This document shows, in pieces, positions 26,818 through 35,953 of a stretch of DNA of 64,000 nucleotides (positions within the stretch are counted from its first letter, which is position 1; every line of letters starts with the position of its first letter). The DNA is from Clostridium sp. 1001271B_151109_B4. Lineage in GTDB: Bacteria > Bacillota > Clostridia > Clostridiales > Clostridiaceae. A model generated the notes under the pieces. It did not search any database and was not told where the DNA came from. It worked only from the letters and a program-made list of their open reading frames with translations. The stretch lies in the NCBI RefSeq assembly GCF_015670405.1, contig NZ_JADPBQ010000017.1:1-64000 (forward strand), given 5' to 3'. A program made the translations under genes and the position numbers.

Positions 26818-26930
26818 AATACATCACCAGTTATGATTATTAACTTATATATATAATTTAAAACATCAATTAATCACATTCGTGAATTTTTACTTAAATT
26901 TGATTTATATTTTTAATATTAAAATAATAT

Positions 26931-26974
26931 AAAAGCTAATGCCTTCATATTTATATAAAAACATTAGCTCTTTA
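26931..26974 (-). terminator. Possible terminator of the his operon
   Basis: AGCTAATG and CATTAGCT arms (26934-26941, 26962-26969) about 105 bases past hisE, with a T stretch in the minus direction. The loop is 20 bases, so it is only a candidate. Confidence 0.45.
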
Positions 26975-27079
26975 TTTCATTAATATAATGTCTTAATTTT
27001 AATTTAATCCATCTATCTTTATCAATTAAACTTTTTAATAACTCATAAAAGATCTATTTCTTTAATTCAGTAAAATTTA

Positions 27080-27400
27080 CTAAACATTATCAATATTTTT
27101 TCTTTCACCTTTAAAATTATTAATCTTATTTCTTCTAATTGTTAATTGTTCATTTAATTGTTCTAAAGTTATTTCTTTATCTGCCATAAGCACCAGTACA
27201 TGATATGCTAAATCACAAATTTCGTTTACTATCTCATTTTTATCTTCACCTTTAGCAGCAATTATCACCTCAGTGCATTCTTCCCCAACTTTTTTCAATA
27301 TTTTATCTGTGCCTTTTTCAAATAAATATTTAGTGTATGAACCCTCTTCTCCATTTTCTTTTCTATCTTTAATAATTTCAAATATATCTTCTAATACCAT
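27080..27400 (-). CDS. hisE: Phosphoribosyl-ATP pyrophosphatase HisE
   Basis: The 106-residue enzyme hydrolyses PR-ATP to PR-AMP, the second step of histidine synthesis. It is a MazG-fold helical protein with KVGEECTEVIIAAKGED and EICDLAYHVLVLM carrying the metal-binding Glu/Asp residues. I start at the ATG at 27400; the frame extends to a GTG at 27409 that sits against the GGAGG site. Last gene of the operon, separate from hisI here rather than fused. Confidence 0.95.
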   Translation of the reverse strand: MVLEDIFEIIKDRKENGEEGSYTKYLFEKGTDKILKKVGEECTEVIIAAKGEDKNEIVNEICDLAYHVLVLMADKEITLEQLNEQLTIRRNKINNFKGERKNIDNV

Positions 27401-27402
27401 AT

Positions 27403-27723
27403 TTAACACACCCTCCTAAAGAAACAACTCTTTTTACCAGTATGACATGCTGCTCCACTTTGAATCACCTTAATTAATAATGTATCATTATCACAGTCTG
27501 TCCAAATCTCTTTAACCTCTTGAAAATGTCCTGAAGTAGCTCCTTTATTCCATAGCTCATTTCTACTCCTGCTATAAAACCACGTCTTTTTACTTTCTAA
27601 AGTAAGTCTAAGACTTTCTTCTGACATATAAGCAACCATCAATACTTCATTACTTTCATAATCTTGAATAACAGTAGGTATCAATCCATTTCCTTTTTCA
27701 AAGTCTAAAATTATTTTTTTCAT
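27403..27723 (-). CDS. hisI: Phosphoribosyl-AMP cyclohydrolase HisI
   Basis: The 106-residue zinc enzyme opens the adenine ring of PR-AMP, step three of the pathway. [13 protein letters not shown] (metal Asp and Cys) and [11 protein letters not shown] (two Cys) are the family signatures. GGGAGG lies six bases before the ATG at 27723, so the longer frame from 27744 is rejected. Its stop is two bases from the hisE start. Confidence 0.95.
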   Translation of the reverse strand: MKKIILDFEKGNGLIPTVIQDYESNEVLMVAYMSEESLRLTLESKKTWFYSRSRNELWNKGATSGHFQEVKEIWTDCDNDTLLIKVIQSGAACHTGKKSCFFRRVC

Positions 27724-27771
27724 TTCAAACCTCCCATTAATCATTTATCTTTATATTAATAAATTATATTA

Positions 27772-28533
27772 TTAAATTCTCACTGCAACATTTCTTTGTC
27801 TTAAATATTCTTTTACTTCTCTAACACTTAATTCACCGTAATGGAATAATGAAGCTGCTAATGCAGCATCTGCCATTCCATCTTCAAATACCTCTTCAAA
27901 ATCTTTTAATGTCCCACAACCACCAGAAGCAATCACTGGAACATTAGTAAGTTCACTAACCTTTCTAGTGAGCTCTATATCAAAACCTTTCTTAGTTCCA
28001 TCTGCATCCATTGAAGTTAATAATATTTCACCAGCTCCTAATCTAGCGCCTTCTTCTATCCATCTAAGTGCATCTATGCCGGTATCAATTCTTCCACCAT
28101 TAACAAAAACATTCCAGCCACTATTATCAGCTCTCTTTTTTGCATCTACAGCTAAAACAATACATTGATTTCCAAAATAATAAGCTCCTTCTTTTATTAA
28201 CTCCTTATTTCTTACAGCTGCAGAATTTAAACTTACCTTATCAGCACCAGCTCTTAATATTCTCTTTATATCACTAATATTTCTTAATCCCCCACCTACA
28301 GTAAATGGAATAAAAATCTTTTCGGAGACTCTTTCAACTACTTTTTCCATTATCCCTCTACCTTCATGAGTTGCAGTAATATCTAAAAAAACAAGTTCAT
28401 CAGCACCTTGTTTATAATAATATTCCCCAAGATCAACAGGATCTCCAACTTCTTTTATTCCTACAAAGTTTATCCCCTTAACAACTTTTCCAGCTCTTAC
28501 GTCTAAACAGGGTACTATTCTTTTTGTATGCAT
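27772..28533 (-). CDS. hisF: Imidazole glycerol phosphate synthase cyclase subunit HisF
   Basis: The 253-residue TIM barrel closes the imidazole ring with ammonia from HisH, giving IGP and AICAR. It begins [20 protein letters not shown] with the catalytic Asp in CLDV; the second catalytic Asp lies in [19 protein letters not shown] binds phosphate. The ATG at 28533 follows GAAGGTGAAGGT and gives the usual family length; the frame from 28578 would run back into hisA. Confidence 0.96.
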   Translation of the reverse strand: MHTKRIVPCLDVRAGKVVKGINFVGIKEVGDPVDLGEYYYKQGADELVFLDITATHEGRGIMEKVVERVSEKIFIPFTVGGGLRNISDIKRILRAGADKVSLNSAAVRNKELIKEGAYYFGNQCIVLAVDAKKRADNSGWNVFVNGGRIDTGIDALRWIEEGARLGAGEILLTSMDADGTKKGFDIELTRKVSELTNVPVIASGGCGTLKDFEEVFEDGMADAALAASLFHYGELSVREVKEYLRQRNVAVRI

Positions 28534-28552
28534 ACCTTCACCTTCAATCCTT

Positions 28553-29275
28553 TTAGGAATTTGTTTTACATAAATCAATAGCTTCTTTTAAATTTATGTA
28601 TCCTGAATATATTGCTTTCCCAACAATCACACCATATATATTCAAATTTTTAAGTTCTTTAATATCATCAATTCCAGCTACTCCCCCTGAGGCTGTTAAA
28701 TTGATTTCTATATTTTTACCTAACTTTTTAAGCATATCTATATTTGTACCTTTTAAAGTTCCATCCTTACTAATATCAGTTAAAATAATATTTTTGACAC
28801 CTAACTCTTCCATCTTTTTAGAAAAACTAATATAATGAAGCTTGCTTTCTTCAATCCAGCCTCTTCCACATAGATATTCATTTTTACAATCTACTCCAAC
28901 TGCAATTTTTTCTCCAAATTCATTAACAACTCTTTTAACAAATTCGGAATCCTCAATTGCAACCGTACCTAAAATTACCCTACTTACTCCATTATCTATT
29001 AGATATTTAACATCTTGATAAGTTCTAATTCCTCCACCAACTTCTACTGGTACATTTACTTCATTAACAACCTTAATAATTATTTCTTTATTAACTAATT
29101 CACCTTTTTTTGCTCCATCTAAATCAACTAAATGAATATAGCTTGCCCCCGCATTTTCAAAGCCCTTTGATATTTCTAATATATCTTCTCCTACAATTTC
29201 CTTCTTATCATAGTCACCTTGATAAAGCCTCACTGGTTTACCATCTATAATATCTATGGCTGGAATTATAATCAT
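28553..29275 (-). CDS. hisA: ProFAR isomerase HisA
   Basis: The 240-residue TIM barrel isomerises ProFAR to PRFAR, the step before HisF/His[18 protein letters not shown] holds the catalytic Asp near residue 8, [12 protein letters not shown] the second Asp (about 130), and ASGGV the phosphate loop. Its start overlaps the end of hisH by four bases (ATGA type), so translation is coupled. Confidence 0.96.
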   Translation of the reverse strand: MIIIPAIDIIDGKPVRLYQGDYDKKEIVGEDILEISKGFENAGASYIHLVDLDGAKKGELVNKEIIIKVVNEVNVPVEVGGGIRTYQDVKYLIDNGVSRVILGTVAIEDSEFVKRVVNEFGEKIAVGVDCKNEYLCGRGWIEESKLHYISFSKKMEELGVKNIILTDISKDGTLKGTNIDMLKKLGKNIEINLTASGGVAGIDDIKELKNLNIYGVIVGKAIYSGYINLKEAIDLCKTNS

Positions 29276-29886
29276 ACAATCAACTCCCCAAAATTATTAA
29301 GTATTTTCAATCCAACTTCTCCGCTTTTTTCTGGATGAAATTGTGCTCCATATATATTTTTTTTATTCACCATTCCAGGTATGTTAATTCCACCATACTC
29401 TGAATATGCAACTAAATTATCTGCTAGCATATTTGTTGCCATGAAACTATGAACATAATAAACAAAGCTTTCATCATTAAGACCATTAAATATTTCACTT
29501 TTTTTATTAATTTCTAATCTATTCCATCCTATATGAGGTATTTTCACTTCTTCATTTGGCTCCATTAGCTTAACTGTACCATTTATAAATCCAAGCCCCT
29601 TTCTATGCTCTCCTTCATAGCCTTCTTCAAAAAGCATTTGCATACCTAAACAAATACCTAGTAATGGACACCCATCATTAACCTTTTTATTTATTATAGG
29701 AATTAAATTCATTTTCTCTAAATTATCCATTGCATCCTTAAAAGCTCCAACTCCCGGCAATATTAATTTATTTGCTTTTTCTATATCTTTTATTTCCCCG
29801 GAAATACGACAATTAAATCCAAGTTTTATTAAAGCATTATATACACTCTTTAAATTTCCCATTCCATAATCAATAATTATAATCAT
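29272..29886 (-). CDS. hisH: Imidazole glycerol phosphate synthase glutaminase subunit HisH
   Basis: This is a 204-residue class I glutamine amidotransferase that feeds ammonia to HisF. The nucleophile is Cys in LLGICLGMQMLFE (about 79), and the His/Glu of the triad are in QFHPEKSG (about 185). PGVGAFKDAM is the oxyanion-strand motif. GGAGGATGT precedes the ATG. Confidence 0.96.
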   Translation of the reverse strand: MIIIIDYGMGNLKSVYNALIKLGFNCRISGEIKDIEKANKLILPGVGAFKDAMDNLEKMNLIPIINKKVNDGCPLLGICLGMQMLFEEGYEGEHRKGLGFINGTVKLMEPNEEVKIPHIGWNRLEINKKSEIFNGLNDESFVYYVHSFMATNMLADNLVAYSEYGGINIPGMVNKKNIYGAQFHPEKSGEVGLKILNNFGELIV

Positions 29887-29913
29887 ACATCCTCCTACAA
29901 TTCTTTAAAATCT

Positions 29914-30495
29914 TTAAAGAATACCCTTAGAAGAAGGTATGCTATTACCCTCAATAGTAATAGCTTCCTTTAATGCTCTTCCAAAAGCTTTGAAAATCCC
30001 TTCAATTTTATGATGATCATTTTCCCCATATAAGACCTTTATGTGTAATGTAATTCCGGCATTAAATGCAACTGCTCTAAAAAATTCCTTAACCATTTCC
30101 GTAGAAAAATCACCTATATTTTCTCTTTTAAATTCTCCTTCAAAATGTAAATAACTTCTCCCACTAATATCTAATGATACCATTACTAGTGATTCATCCA
30201 TAGGAAGAAAGAAAGTTCCATATCTTTTTATTCCTCTCCTTTCTCCTAATGCTTCATTTATACATTTTCCTAAAGCTATTCCAACATCTTCAACTAAATG
30301 ATGATCACAAACATCAATATCACCATCTGCATTTAAATTAATACTTATATTGCTGTGAAATGCCAATAAATTAATCATATGATTAAAAAATCCGATATTT
30401 GTTTTTACACTGCTTTTTCCGTCTCCATCTAAAGAAATTTCTAAAGCTATATTTGTTTCATTGCTTTTTCTATTAATTTGAGACACTCTCTTCAT
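29914..30495 (-). CDS. hisB: Imidazoleglycerol-phosphate dehydratase HisB
   Basis: The 193-residue manganese enzyme dehydrates IGP to imidazole acetol phosphate. It is the monofunctional form, without the histidinol phosphatase domain of enterobacteria. The His/Glu metal clusters are visible: FFNHMINLLAFHS, CDHHLVEDVGIALGK and NDHHKIEGIFKAFGRALK. The start overlaps the hisC end by 23 bases. No histidinol phosphatase gene is in the operon, so that step must be encoded elsewhere. Confidence 0.96.
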   Translation of the reverse strand: MKRVSQINRKSNETNIALEISLDGDGKSSVKTNIGFFNHMINLLAFHSNISINLNADGDIDVCDHHLVEDVGIALGKCINEALGERRGIKRYGTFFLPMDESLVMVSLDISGRSYLHFEGEFKRENIGDFSTEMVKEFFRAVAFNAGITLHIKVLYGENDHHKIEGIFKAFGRALKEAITIEGNSIPSSKGIL

Positions 30496-31549
30496 ACTTC
30501 TCCCTCACACAACAACACATTACATTTTCTATAATGTTTACGATAAAATCATTTTCTAAAGGCGAACCCACTGAAATTCTAAAGCTATCATCATCAAAAT
30601 ATCTTATTAATACCCCTTTGTCCTCTAGCGCTTTTTTTAATTTTTCTTTACTTTTTGTTCTACCAAAAATAAAGTTGGCCTTTGATTTATAAAACTTAAT
30701 TTCATCATTGCTATTCTCTTCTATTCCCTTTAAATATTTATATAATCTTTCTCTTTCATACACTATTTCTTCAACATTTTTTAATATCTTTTCCGGATGT
30801 TTTAACACAACACATCCCACTAGTTGAGAAAATGTATTTAAATTGTATGGAACCTTATCTGTAGTTAAGCTTTTAATCAATTCCTTATTTGCAATTAAGA
30901 ATCCTATTCTTAATGCCGCTAATCCCCAAGCTTTAGATAATGTTCTTGTAATAATTAAATTTCTATACTTTTCTATAAATCCAATCATACTTTGTCCATA
31001 AAATTCATAATAAGCCTCATCCACAACTACTAAAGTATCTTTAAATGATTCTAAAATAAAAATAATATCCTCTGTACTTATTACATGACCTGTTGGATTG
31101 TTAGGATTAGAAAAAATAATAACTTGCGGCTCTACTTTCTTACCATATGCTATAAATTTATTAACTGAGAACTCACCATCTTTTTCTGTATTATACTTTT
31201 TAATTATCCCATCATTTAAAGAAGTATAAAAATCATACATTGAAAAATCTGGATTAATAGTTAGCACAGTCTTCCTTTTAGTTATTTGAGTATCTATTAT
31301 TAAAGCAATCATCTCATCTGACCCATTACCAGCAATAATATTTTCTTTACTTACTCCAATTACATTTGCATATGCTTTTCTTATATCTATAGAATCATTA
31401 TCAGGATATCTATTAAAGTTTACTTTTTTCAATTCATTAATAACCTCATTCAATTCATCTTTTGTAATATTTTTATAACTTTCATTACCATTTGCTCTTA
31501 TACCAATTTCATCATTCATTATCCCTTTATAGCTTTTAATTTTCTTCAT
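30473..31549 (-). CDS. hisC: Histidinol-phosphate aminotransferase HisC
   Basis: The 358-residue PLP enzyme transaminates imidazole acetol phosphate with glutamate. It has fold-type I motifs NPNNPTGH, VDEAYYEFYG, the PLP Lys in TRTLSKAWGLAALRIGF (about 210) and the C-terminal FRISVGSPLEN Arg. The start lies inside the end of hisD (14-base overlap). Confidence 0.95.
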   Translation of the reverse strand: MKKIKSYKGIMNDEIGIRANGNESYKNITKDELNEVINELKKVNFNRYPDNDSIDIRKAYANVIGVSKENIIAGNGSDEMIALIIDTQITKRKTVLTINPDFSMYDFYTSLNDGIIKKYNTEKDGEFSVNKFIAYGKKVEPQVIIFSNPNNPTGHVISTEDIIFILESFKDTLVVVDEAYYEFYGQSMIGFIEKYRNLIITRTLSKAWGLAALRIGFLIANKELIKSLTTDKVPYNLNTFSQLVGCVVLKHPEKILKNVEEIVYERERLYKYLKGIEENSNDEIKFYKSKANFIFGRTKSKEKLKKALEDKGVLIRYFDDDSFRISVGSPLENDFIVNIIENVMCCCVREKYEESVSN

Positions 31550-32828
31550 CTTCTAACCTTACCTTTACGGAATTTGCATGAGCAGTTAAACCTTCTTCAT
31601 TTGCAAACTTTATTATCTTATTCCCATCCCTATATAATGCACGCTTTGAATAAGATAAGAATGATGATTTTTTCACGAAGGTATCAACTGATAACGGTGA
31701 TGAAAATTTTGCTGTTCCACTAGTAGGCAATACATGATTTGTACCACCAAAATAGTCTCCTATTGGTTCTGGTGTATATGCTCCTAAGAAAACAGATCCT
31801 GCATTTTTTATTTCATCTAAGTAATCTAAAGGATTTTCAAGTAAAATTTCTAAATGTTCTGGTGCAATTAAATTTGATAACTTTATACATTCATCAATAT
31901 CCTTACACACAATTATTTTTCCATAATCCCTTAAAGATTTTTCTATTATTTCTTTTCTTGATAGATTTTTAATTTGAATACCAATTTCATTTTTAACATC
32001 TAAAGCCAACTTTTTAGATGTTGTTAATAAAATAGAGGATGCTAATTCATCATGTTCTGCTTGTGACATCATATCCGCAGCAATATATCTTGCATTTGCA
32101 CCATTTTCAGCAATAACTAAAATCTCACTAGGTCCAGCAACCATATCTATACCAACAACTCCGTAAACCTGCCTCTTTGCTTCTGCTACATATGCATTTC
32201 CTGGCCCAACTATCATGTCTACTGGATTAATACTTTCTGTTCCATAAGCTAATGCCGCAATGGCTTGTACTCCTCCAATTTTATAAATTTTATTAACACC
32301 ACAAATTTTAGCAGCTACTAATATATTGGGATTAATTTCACCATTACTATTAGGTGGCGTTACAATTATAATTTCTTTAACCCCTGCAACCTTTGCCGGA
32401 ATTACATTCATTAATACTGATGAAGGATATGCTGCTTTTCCCCCTGGGACGTATACGCCTGTACTTTCAACTGGAATTATTCTTTGCCCCATAAAAATTC
32501 CCAATTCCTTTTGATAAAGATAGCCTGTCTTTTTTTGCTTTTCATGATACTTAGTAATATTATCCTTACTTTCTTCTAATATTTCTAATATAGACTTATC
32601 ACATTTATTGTAAGCACTATTGACTTCCTCTTCAGAAACTAAAAAATCCCTTAAATCTACTTTATCAAATTTTAATGTATATTCTCTTAATGCCTTGTCT
32701 CCATTTTCTTTAATATCTTTAATAATATCTTCAACATTTTTTCTTACATCAGCTGTGTTATTTCTCTTTTTTAAATTTTTTACAATTTCATTTATACTCT
32801 TATTACTTAATTCTACTATGTCTATCAT
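31536..32828 (-). CDS. hisD: Histidinol dehydrogenase HisD
   Basis: The 430-residue zinc enzyme oxidises histidinol to histidine in two NAD-dependent steps. It shows GPGNAYVAEAKRQVYG, GPSEILVIAE, the zinc/catalytic residues in MSQAEHDE and APEHLEI, and GTNHVLPTSGTA. The frame is open from a TTG at 32861, but the ATG at 32828 after AAGGGGGC gives the normal family length and is preferred. Confidence 0.95.
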   Translation of the reverse strand: MIDIVELSNKSINEIVKNLKKRNNTADVRKNVEDIIKDIKENGDKALREYTLKFDKVDLRDFLVSEEEVNSAYNKCDKSILEILEESKDNITKYHEKQKKTGYLYQKELGIFMGQRIIPVESTGVYVPGGKAAYPSSVLMNVIPAKVAGVKEIIIVTPPNSNGEINPNILVAAKICGVNKIYKIGGVQAIAALAYGTESINPVDMIVGPGNAYVAEAKRQVYGVVGIDMVAGPSEILVIAENGANARYIAADMMSQAEHDELASSILLTTSKKLALDVKNEIGIQIKNLSRKEIIEKSLRDYGKIIVCKDIDECIKLSNLIAPEHLEILLENPLDYLDEIKNAGSVFLGAYTPEPIGDYFGGTNHVLPTSGTAKFSSPLSVDTFVKKSSFLSYSKRALYRDGNKIIKFANEEGLTAHANSVKVRLEDEEN

Positions 32829-32867
32829 ATTAAATTTGCCCCCTTTATTTTTATATAACAAACACTA

Positions 32868-33500
32868 TTAATTACATACTGCTCTTATTTTATCTATAAA
32901 ACTATTTATTTCATTTCTTTTTAATTTAAAACTAGATTTATTTACTATAACTCTTGAGCTAATATCACAAATTTCATCTACAACAACTAGCCCATTTTCC
33001 TTCAGTGTTGTACCTGTTTCCATTATGTCTACAATACCTTCACTAATTCCAAGTATAGGTGCAAGTTCTACAGATCCTTCTATTTTTATAATTTCAACAT
33101 CCATTCCTTTGCCCGCAAAATACTTTTTTGCTACCTCTGGATACTTTGTTCCTATTTTTATATGCCCTATTCTATTAAAAATATTAGCATCTGGTAATGT
33201 TGCTACAATAAATTTACATTTTCCCATACCTAAATCTAATACTTCATAGTAATTTTCTTCTTTTTCCAATAATGTGTCCTTACCTACTATTGCAATATCT
33301 GCTACTCCATGTTCTACATATGTAACAGTATCGTTAGCTTTAACTAAAAAATATCTCACATCATTTTTGGTGTCATTAAAAACTAACCTTCTTCCCTTAT
33401 CTTTTAATTCTTCAACTCCAAATCCTGCTTTCTCTAATAGCTTAATTGCTTCTTTTTCTATCCTACCTTTTGTAAGTGCTATACTAATCAACTCACCCAC
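32868..33500 (-). CDS. hisG: ATP phosphoribosyltransferase catalytic subunit HisG (short form)
   Basis: The 210-residue enzyme joins ATP and PRPP, the committed step. It lacks the C-terminal ACT-like regulatory domain, so it is the short form that works only with HisZ, which is encoded directly upstream. The PRPP loop is in IVDIMETGTTLKENGL (about 150-165). GGGTGTGGG precedes the ATG. Confidence 0.95.
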   Translation of the reverse strand: MGELISIALTKGRIEKEAIKLLEKAGFGVEELKDKGRRLVFNDTKNDVRYFLVKANDTVTYVEHGVADIAIVGKDTLLEKEENYYEVLDLGMGKCKFIVATLPDANIFNRIGHIKIGTKYPEVAKKYFAGKGMDVEIIKIEGSVELAPILGISEGIVDIMETGTTLKENGLVVVDEICDISSRVIVNKSSFKLKRNEINSFIDKIRAVCN

Positions 33501-33512
33501 ACCCTTTTAATT

Positions 33513-34577
33513 CTATTTATAAATTATTTCTACCTTTTCACCATTCCTAGTTTTATTTATGACTTTCTTTAATTCTTCTAAATAATTATCTTCATTTAAA
33601 ATAACTTTTTCACCTTTAACTTTTTCTTCATAATCACAAGAATCAATAAGCAGATTTACATCTACTGAAAATCCTATTGCAGGAATGCTTTTACCGAAGT
33701 TATCTAATAAATTATCGTATCTTCCACCTCTAATAACTGTTGAACCTATTTCTTTTACATATCCCTTAAATATTATTCCCGAATAGTAGTTAACTCTTGG
33801 CACCATACTAATATCCACAGATATATACTTCTCATATCCAAGCATTTGTAAATTTAAATATAAATTTTCAAGATACTCTATATTTTTTTTAATATCTTCA
33901 TTAAATGCTAACTCTTTAGCTTTTTTAATCATTTCATAATCACCAAAAAGCCAAGGGAATTTATTTAAAAATTCCTTATACTCTTCTTTAATTTCTATAT
34001 CATCTAAATATTCTTTTAAACTTGTTAAACTCTTTTTATTAATTAATTCAATAACCTTGTTTTGATTATCAATAGATAAATTCATATCTTTTAATGCTGA
34101 TTTTAATATGTTTACATTACCTACTTCTAACTTAAATTCTTTTTTAGTATCTAATGCCTTCAATACTTCTAAGGCTGTTACTAATACCTCTAAGTCAGTT
34201 TTTTCTCCTGATGCCCCAATCAATTCTATTCCACAATCTAAATATTCATTTCTTTTTCCTTCAAAACTCTCATGAACTCTAAAAACCTCAGCACTATAAA
34301 AAAGTTTTAATGGTAACTCCATTTCTTTTAGTTTGGTATTAACTAATCTTGCAACAGGCACCGTCATATCAGGTCTCAATACTAAAATCCTTCCTCTATT
34401 ATCGAAGAACTTGTACATTTCTTCTTCTTTTAAATCTTGAGTTTTATGATTGAAGGTTTCATAGTATTCAACTGTTGGTGTAGACACTTCACTATATCCC
34501 CAGCTTTTAAAACTTTCAGTAATAGTTTCTATAATCTTATTTCTCCTTTTGCACTCATCAATAGTAAAATCTCTCAT
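33513..34577 (-). CDS. hisZ: ATP phosphoribosyltransferase regulatory subunit HisZ
   Basis: This is a 354-residue (or slightly longer) histidyl-tRNA synthetase paralogue that completes the HisG octamer and senses histidine. Class II core motifs are present (LVLRPDMTVPVARL, motif 2 LFYSAEVFRVHESFEGKRNEYLDCGIEL given in part, FDLL-type RGGRYDNLL). The first canonical start, ATG at 34577, has GAAGGA touching it with no spacer and would cut the conserved IPEGMRD motif. The good GGGGGAG site (34608-34614) instead lies six bases before an ATC at 34599-34601. First gene of the operon. Confidence 0.9.
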   Translation of the reverse strand: MRDFTIDECKRRNKIIETITESFKSWGYSEVSTPTVEYYETFNHKTQDLKEEEMYKFFDNRGRILVLRPDMTVPVARLVNTKLKEMELPLKLFYSAEVFRVHESFEGKRNEYLDCGIELIGASGEKTDLEVLVTALEVLKALDTKKEFKLEVGNVNILKSALKDMNLSIDNQNKVIELINKKSLTSLKEYLDDIEIKEEYKEFLNKFPWLFGDYEMIKKAKELAFNEDIKKNIEYLENLYLNLQMLGYEKYISVDISMVPRVNYYSGIIFKGYVKEIGSTVIRGGRYDNLLDNFGKSIPAIGFSVDVNLLIDSCDYEEKVKGEKVILNEDNYLEELKKVINKTRNGEKVEIIYK

Positions 34578-34613
34578 TCCTTCTGGTATAATATTTTTGA
34601 TTTAAATCTCCCC

Positions 34614-34637
34614 CTTTAGCACGTTAAAGTATTAAAG
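34614..34637. promoter_or_regulatory. Imperfect palindrome in the his leader, possible operator
   Basis: On the minus strand CTTTAATAC and GTGCTAAAG form arms with seven of nine positions matching, about 12-36 bases after the predicted transcription start. No T-box (AGGGTGGNACCGCG) or His-rich leader peptide is present, so repressor control, for example by a TrpR-like HisR, is the simplest idea. Confidence 0.4.
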
Positions 34638-34655
34638 TTATTATTATTATTAGTA

Positions 34656-34684
34656 ATAATACCCCTTTTGGTTTTATTTGTCAA
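34656..34684 (-). promoter_or_regulatory. Promoter of the his operon
   Basis: Minus strand TTGACA (34679-34684), exactly 17 bases, TATTAT (34656-34661). Confidence 0.85.
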
Positions 34685-34799
34685 TTATTATTTTACCATA
34701 CATTTTTATATATTTTTGGTAAAATTTCATTTTTATCTTTTTATAAATATTAATTTGTTTTAATCATTAGTAATTGTTTTATATTTTATTAATTTTTAC

Positions 34800-35200
34800 A
34801 TAACAAAAAATTAGTTACTTAAAATGTAATTAGCCTTTTAAACTATTTTATAGCACTATCAATTTCTTCAACCATTGTCATTGTAGATATAAATCCACCT
34901 GTTGCTATATAGCAAATAGTTAGATCTAAATAAACAATATTTCAATTTTTATACACATTCATTTTCCATTAATTTCTTTTTCGGTTACTTTAGTATTTAA
35001 TTCTTCAATTGCTTCTTTAAAGGAAACCTAGCAAAGCTAACTAACTCTTTAATTGTTAATCTAATATTTATATTATTTTATTGTCTTAATATAGTTATTT
35101 TTTGCTAATTCTTTGTTATCCCAAGTTAGATAACCTACCTTGCTATATTTACTAATTGAATATTATTACAATTTAGTTAAAGCATATTAATTAAGGTATC
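34800..35200 (-). pseudogene. Decayed coding-like sequence, family unknown
   Basis: In this 700-base gene-free gap the minus strand holds short coding-like pieces in different frames: SKVGYLTWDNKELAKNNYI, FKEAIEELNTKVTEKEINGK, and IVYLDLTICYIATGGFISTM ending MVEEIDSAIK before a stop. No start or continuous frame joins them. They look like one or two eroded genes. I cannot name the family. Confidence 0.3.
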
Positions 35201-35272
35201 TGTTATATAGAAATATTTTTTTTGGAACCATTACCTACTTTTTTATAGATTATTAAATGCTTTTTTACACAT

Positions 35273-35279
35273 CATAATA
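35273..35279 (+). promoter_or_regulatory. Possible sigma-G -10 element of the SASP gene
   Basis: CATAATA fits the sigma-G -10 pattern CATNNTA, 55 bases before the SASP start. No clear -35 was seen at 17-18 bases. Forespore expression is expected from the gene family. Confidence 0.35.
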
Positions 35280-35333
35280 GTGTAAAGTAAATGATTACTT
35301 TATAAATAAATATTTAAAAGGAGGAACTTTATA

Positions 35334-35513
35334 ATGGCACAAAAATTAGTTCCAGAAGCAAAAAATGGTTTATCAAAGTTCAAAAATGAAGTAGCAAGTG
35401 AAATGGGAGTTCCTTTCACTGACTACAATGGTAATCTTACTTCAAAACAATGCGGAAGCGTTGGTGGAGAAATGGTTAAAAGAATGGTAGAACAATACGA
35501 AAAAGGAATCTAA
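35334..35513 (+). CDS. Small acid-soluble spore protein, alpha/beta type
   Basis: This 59-residue DNA-binding protein coats spore DNA and protects it from UV and heat. It starts MAQKLVPEAKNGLSKFKNEV. The germination protease (GPR) site NEVASEMGV is intact (cleavage expected after Glu19), and the C-terminal half contains the conserved LTSKQCGSVGGEMVKRM helix. AAAGGAGGAA lies at a good distance from the ATG. It is monocistronic with its own terminator and is the clearest sign that the organism sporulates. Confidence 0.95.
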   Translation: MAQKLVPEAKNGLSKFKNEVASEMGVPFTDYNGNLTSKQCGSVGGEMVKRMVEQYEKGI

Positions 35514-35539
35514 AAAAATAAATAAACTTATTAATTACA

Positions 35540-35600
35540 AAAAAGAGTTTATATAATAAGTCTTCTGAAAATGAAGTTATATTATATAGACTCTTTTTAT
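35540..35600 (+). terminator. Terminator of the SASP gene
   Basis: A long stem (AAAGAGTTTATATAATA with TATTATATAGACTCTTT, one mismatch) ends in a run of T. From here to about 35857 I see only AT-rich sequence. Confidence 0.75.
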
Positions 35601-35857
35601 TAATTTTTATAAAATTTACAATTTAATCATTATTTATTGTTAAATTTTTAACTATTTTATCTCTATATTATTTATTTTTTACATTTTGTTAATAATTCCT
35701 TCAATATTATGCATAACACCTCCACTTCTTCCCTTTGATTATAATGTAATACTATGATATTATAATTTATGTACTATTTCGCTATAATTTTTGTAGTAAT
35801 TTTTTTTATTTCTATCTTGAAAATTTGAAAAATTAGTGATATAGTTTAAATAGGCCA

Positions 35858-35904
35858 TTGTTAAATAATAATTGTTATTAATAAACAATAATTATTATTA
35901 ACAA
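35858..35904. promoter_or_regulatory. Nested AT palindrome upstream of pflB
   Basis: TTGTTAA (35858-35864) and TTAACAA (35898-35904) enclose an inner imperfect palindrome, AATAATTGTTATT with AACAATAATTATT. The 19 bases from 35861 (TTAAATAATAATTGTTATT) recur exactly upstream of the first nifJ gene. A TATAAT at 35923-35928 may be the -10. It is probably a redox-linked operator; PerR and Rex are both possible readers. Confidence 0.5.
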
Positions 35905-35953
35905 ATATGATAATACTGTTGATATAATTTTAAATAATTAGAAAAGAGGCGCT

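Noticed and set aside
34578-34680. T-box or His leader peptide before hisZ
   Set aside because: No AGGGTGGNACCGCG element and no run of His codons was found in the short leader.
35858-35904. Canonical Rex site upstream of pflB
   Set aside because: TTGTTAA and TTAACAA are present but about 33 bases apart instead of four; the inner repeat is one base too short for the 18-base Rex pattern. Kept only as an alternative.
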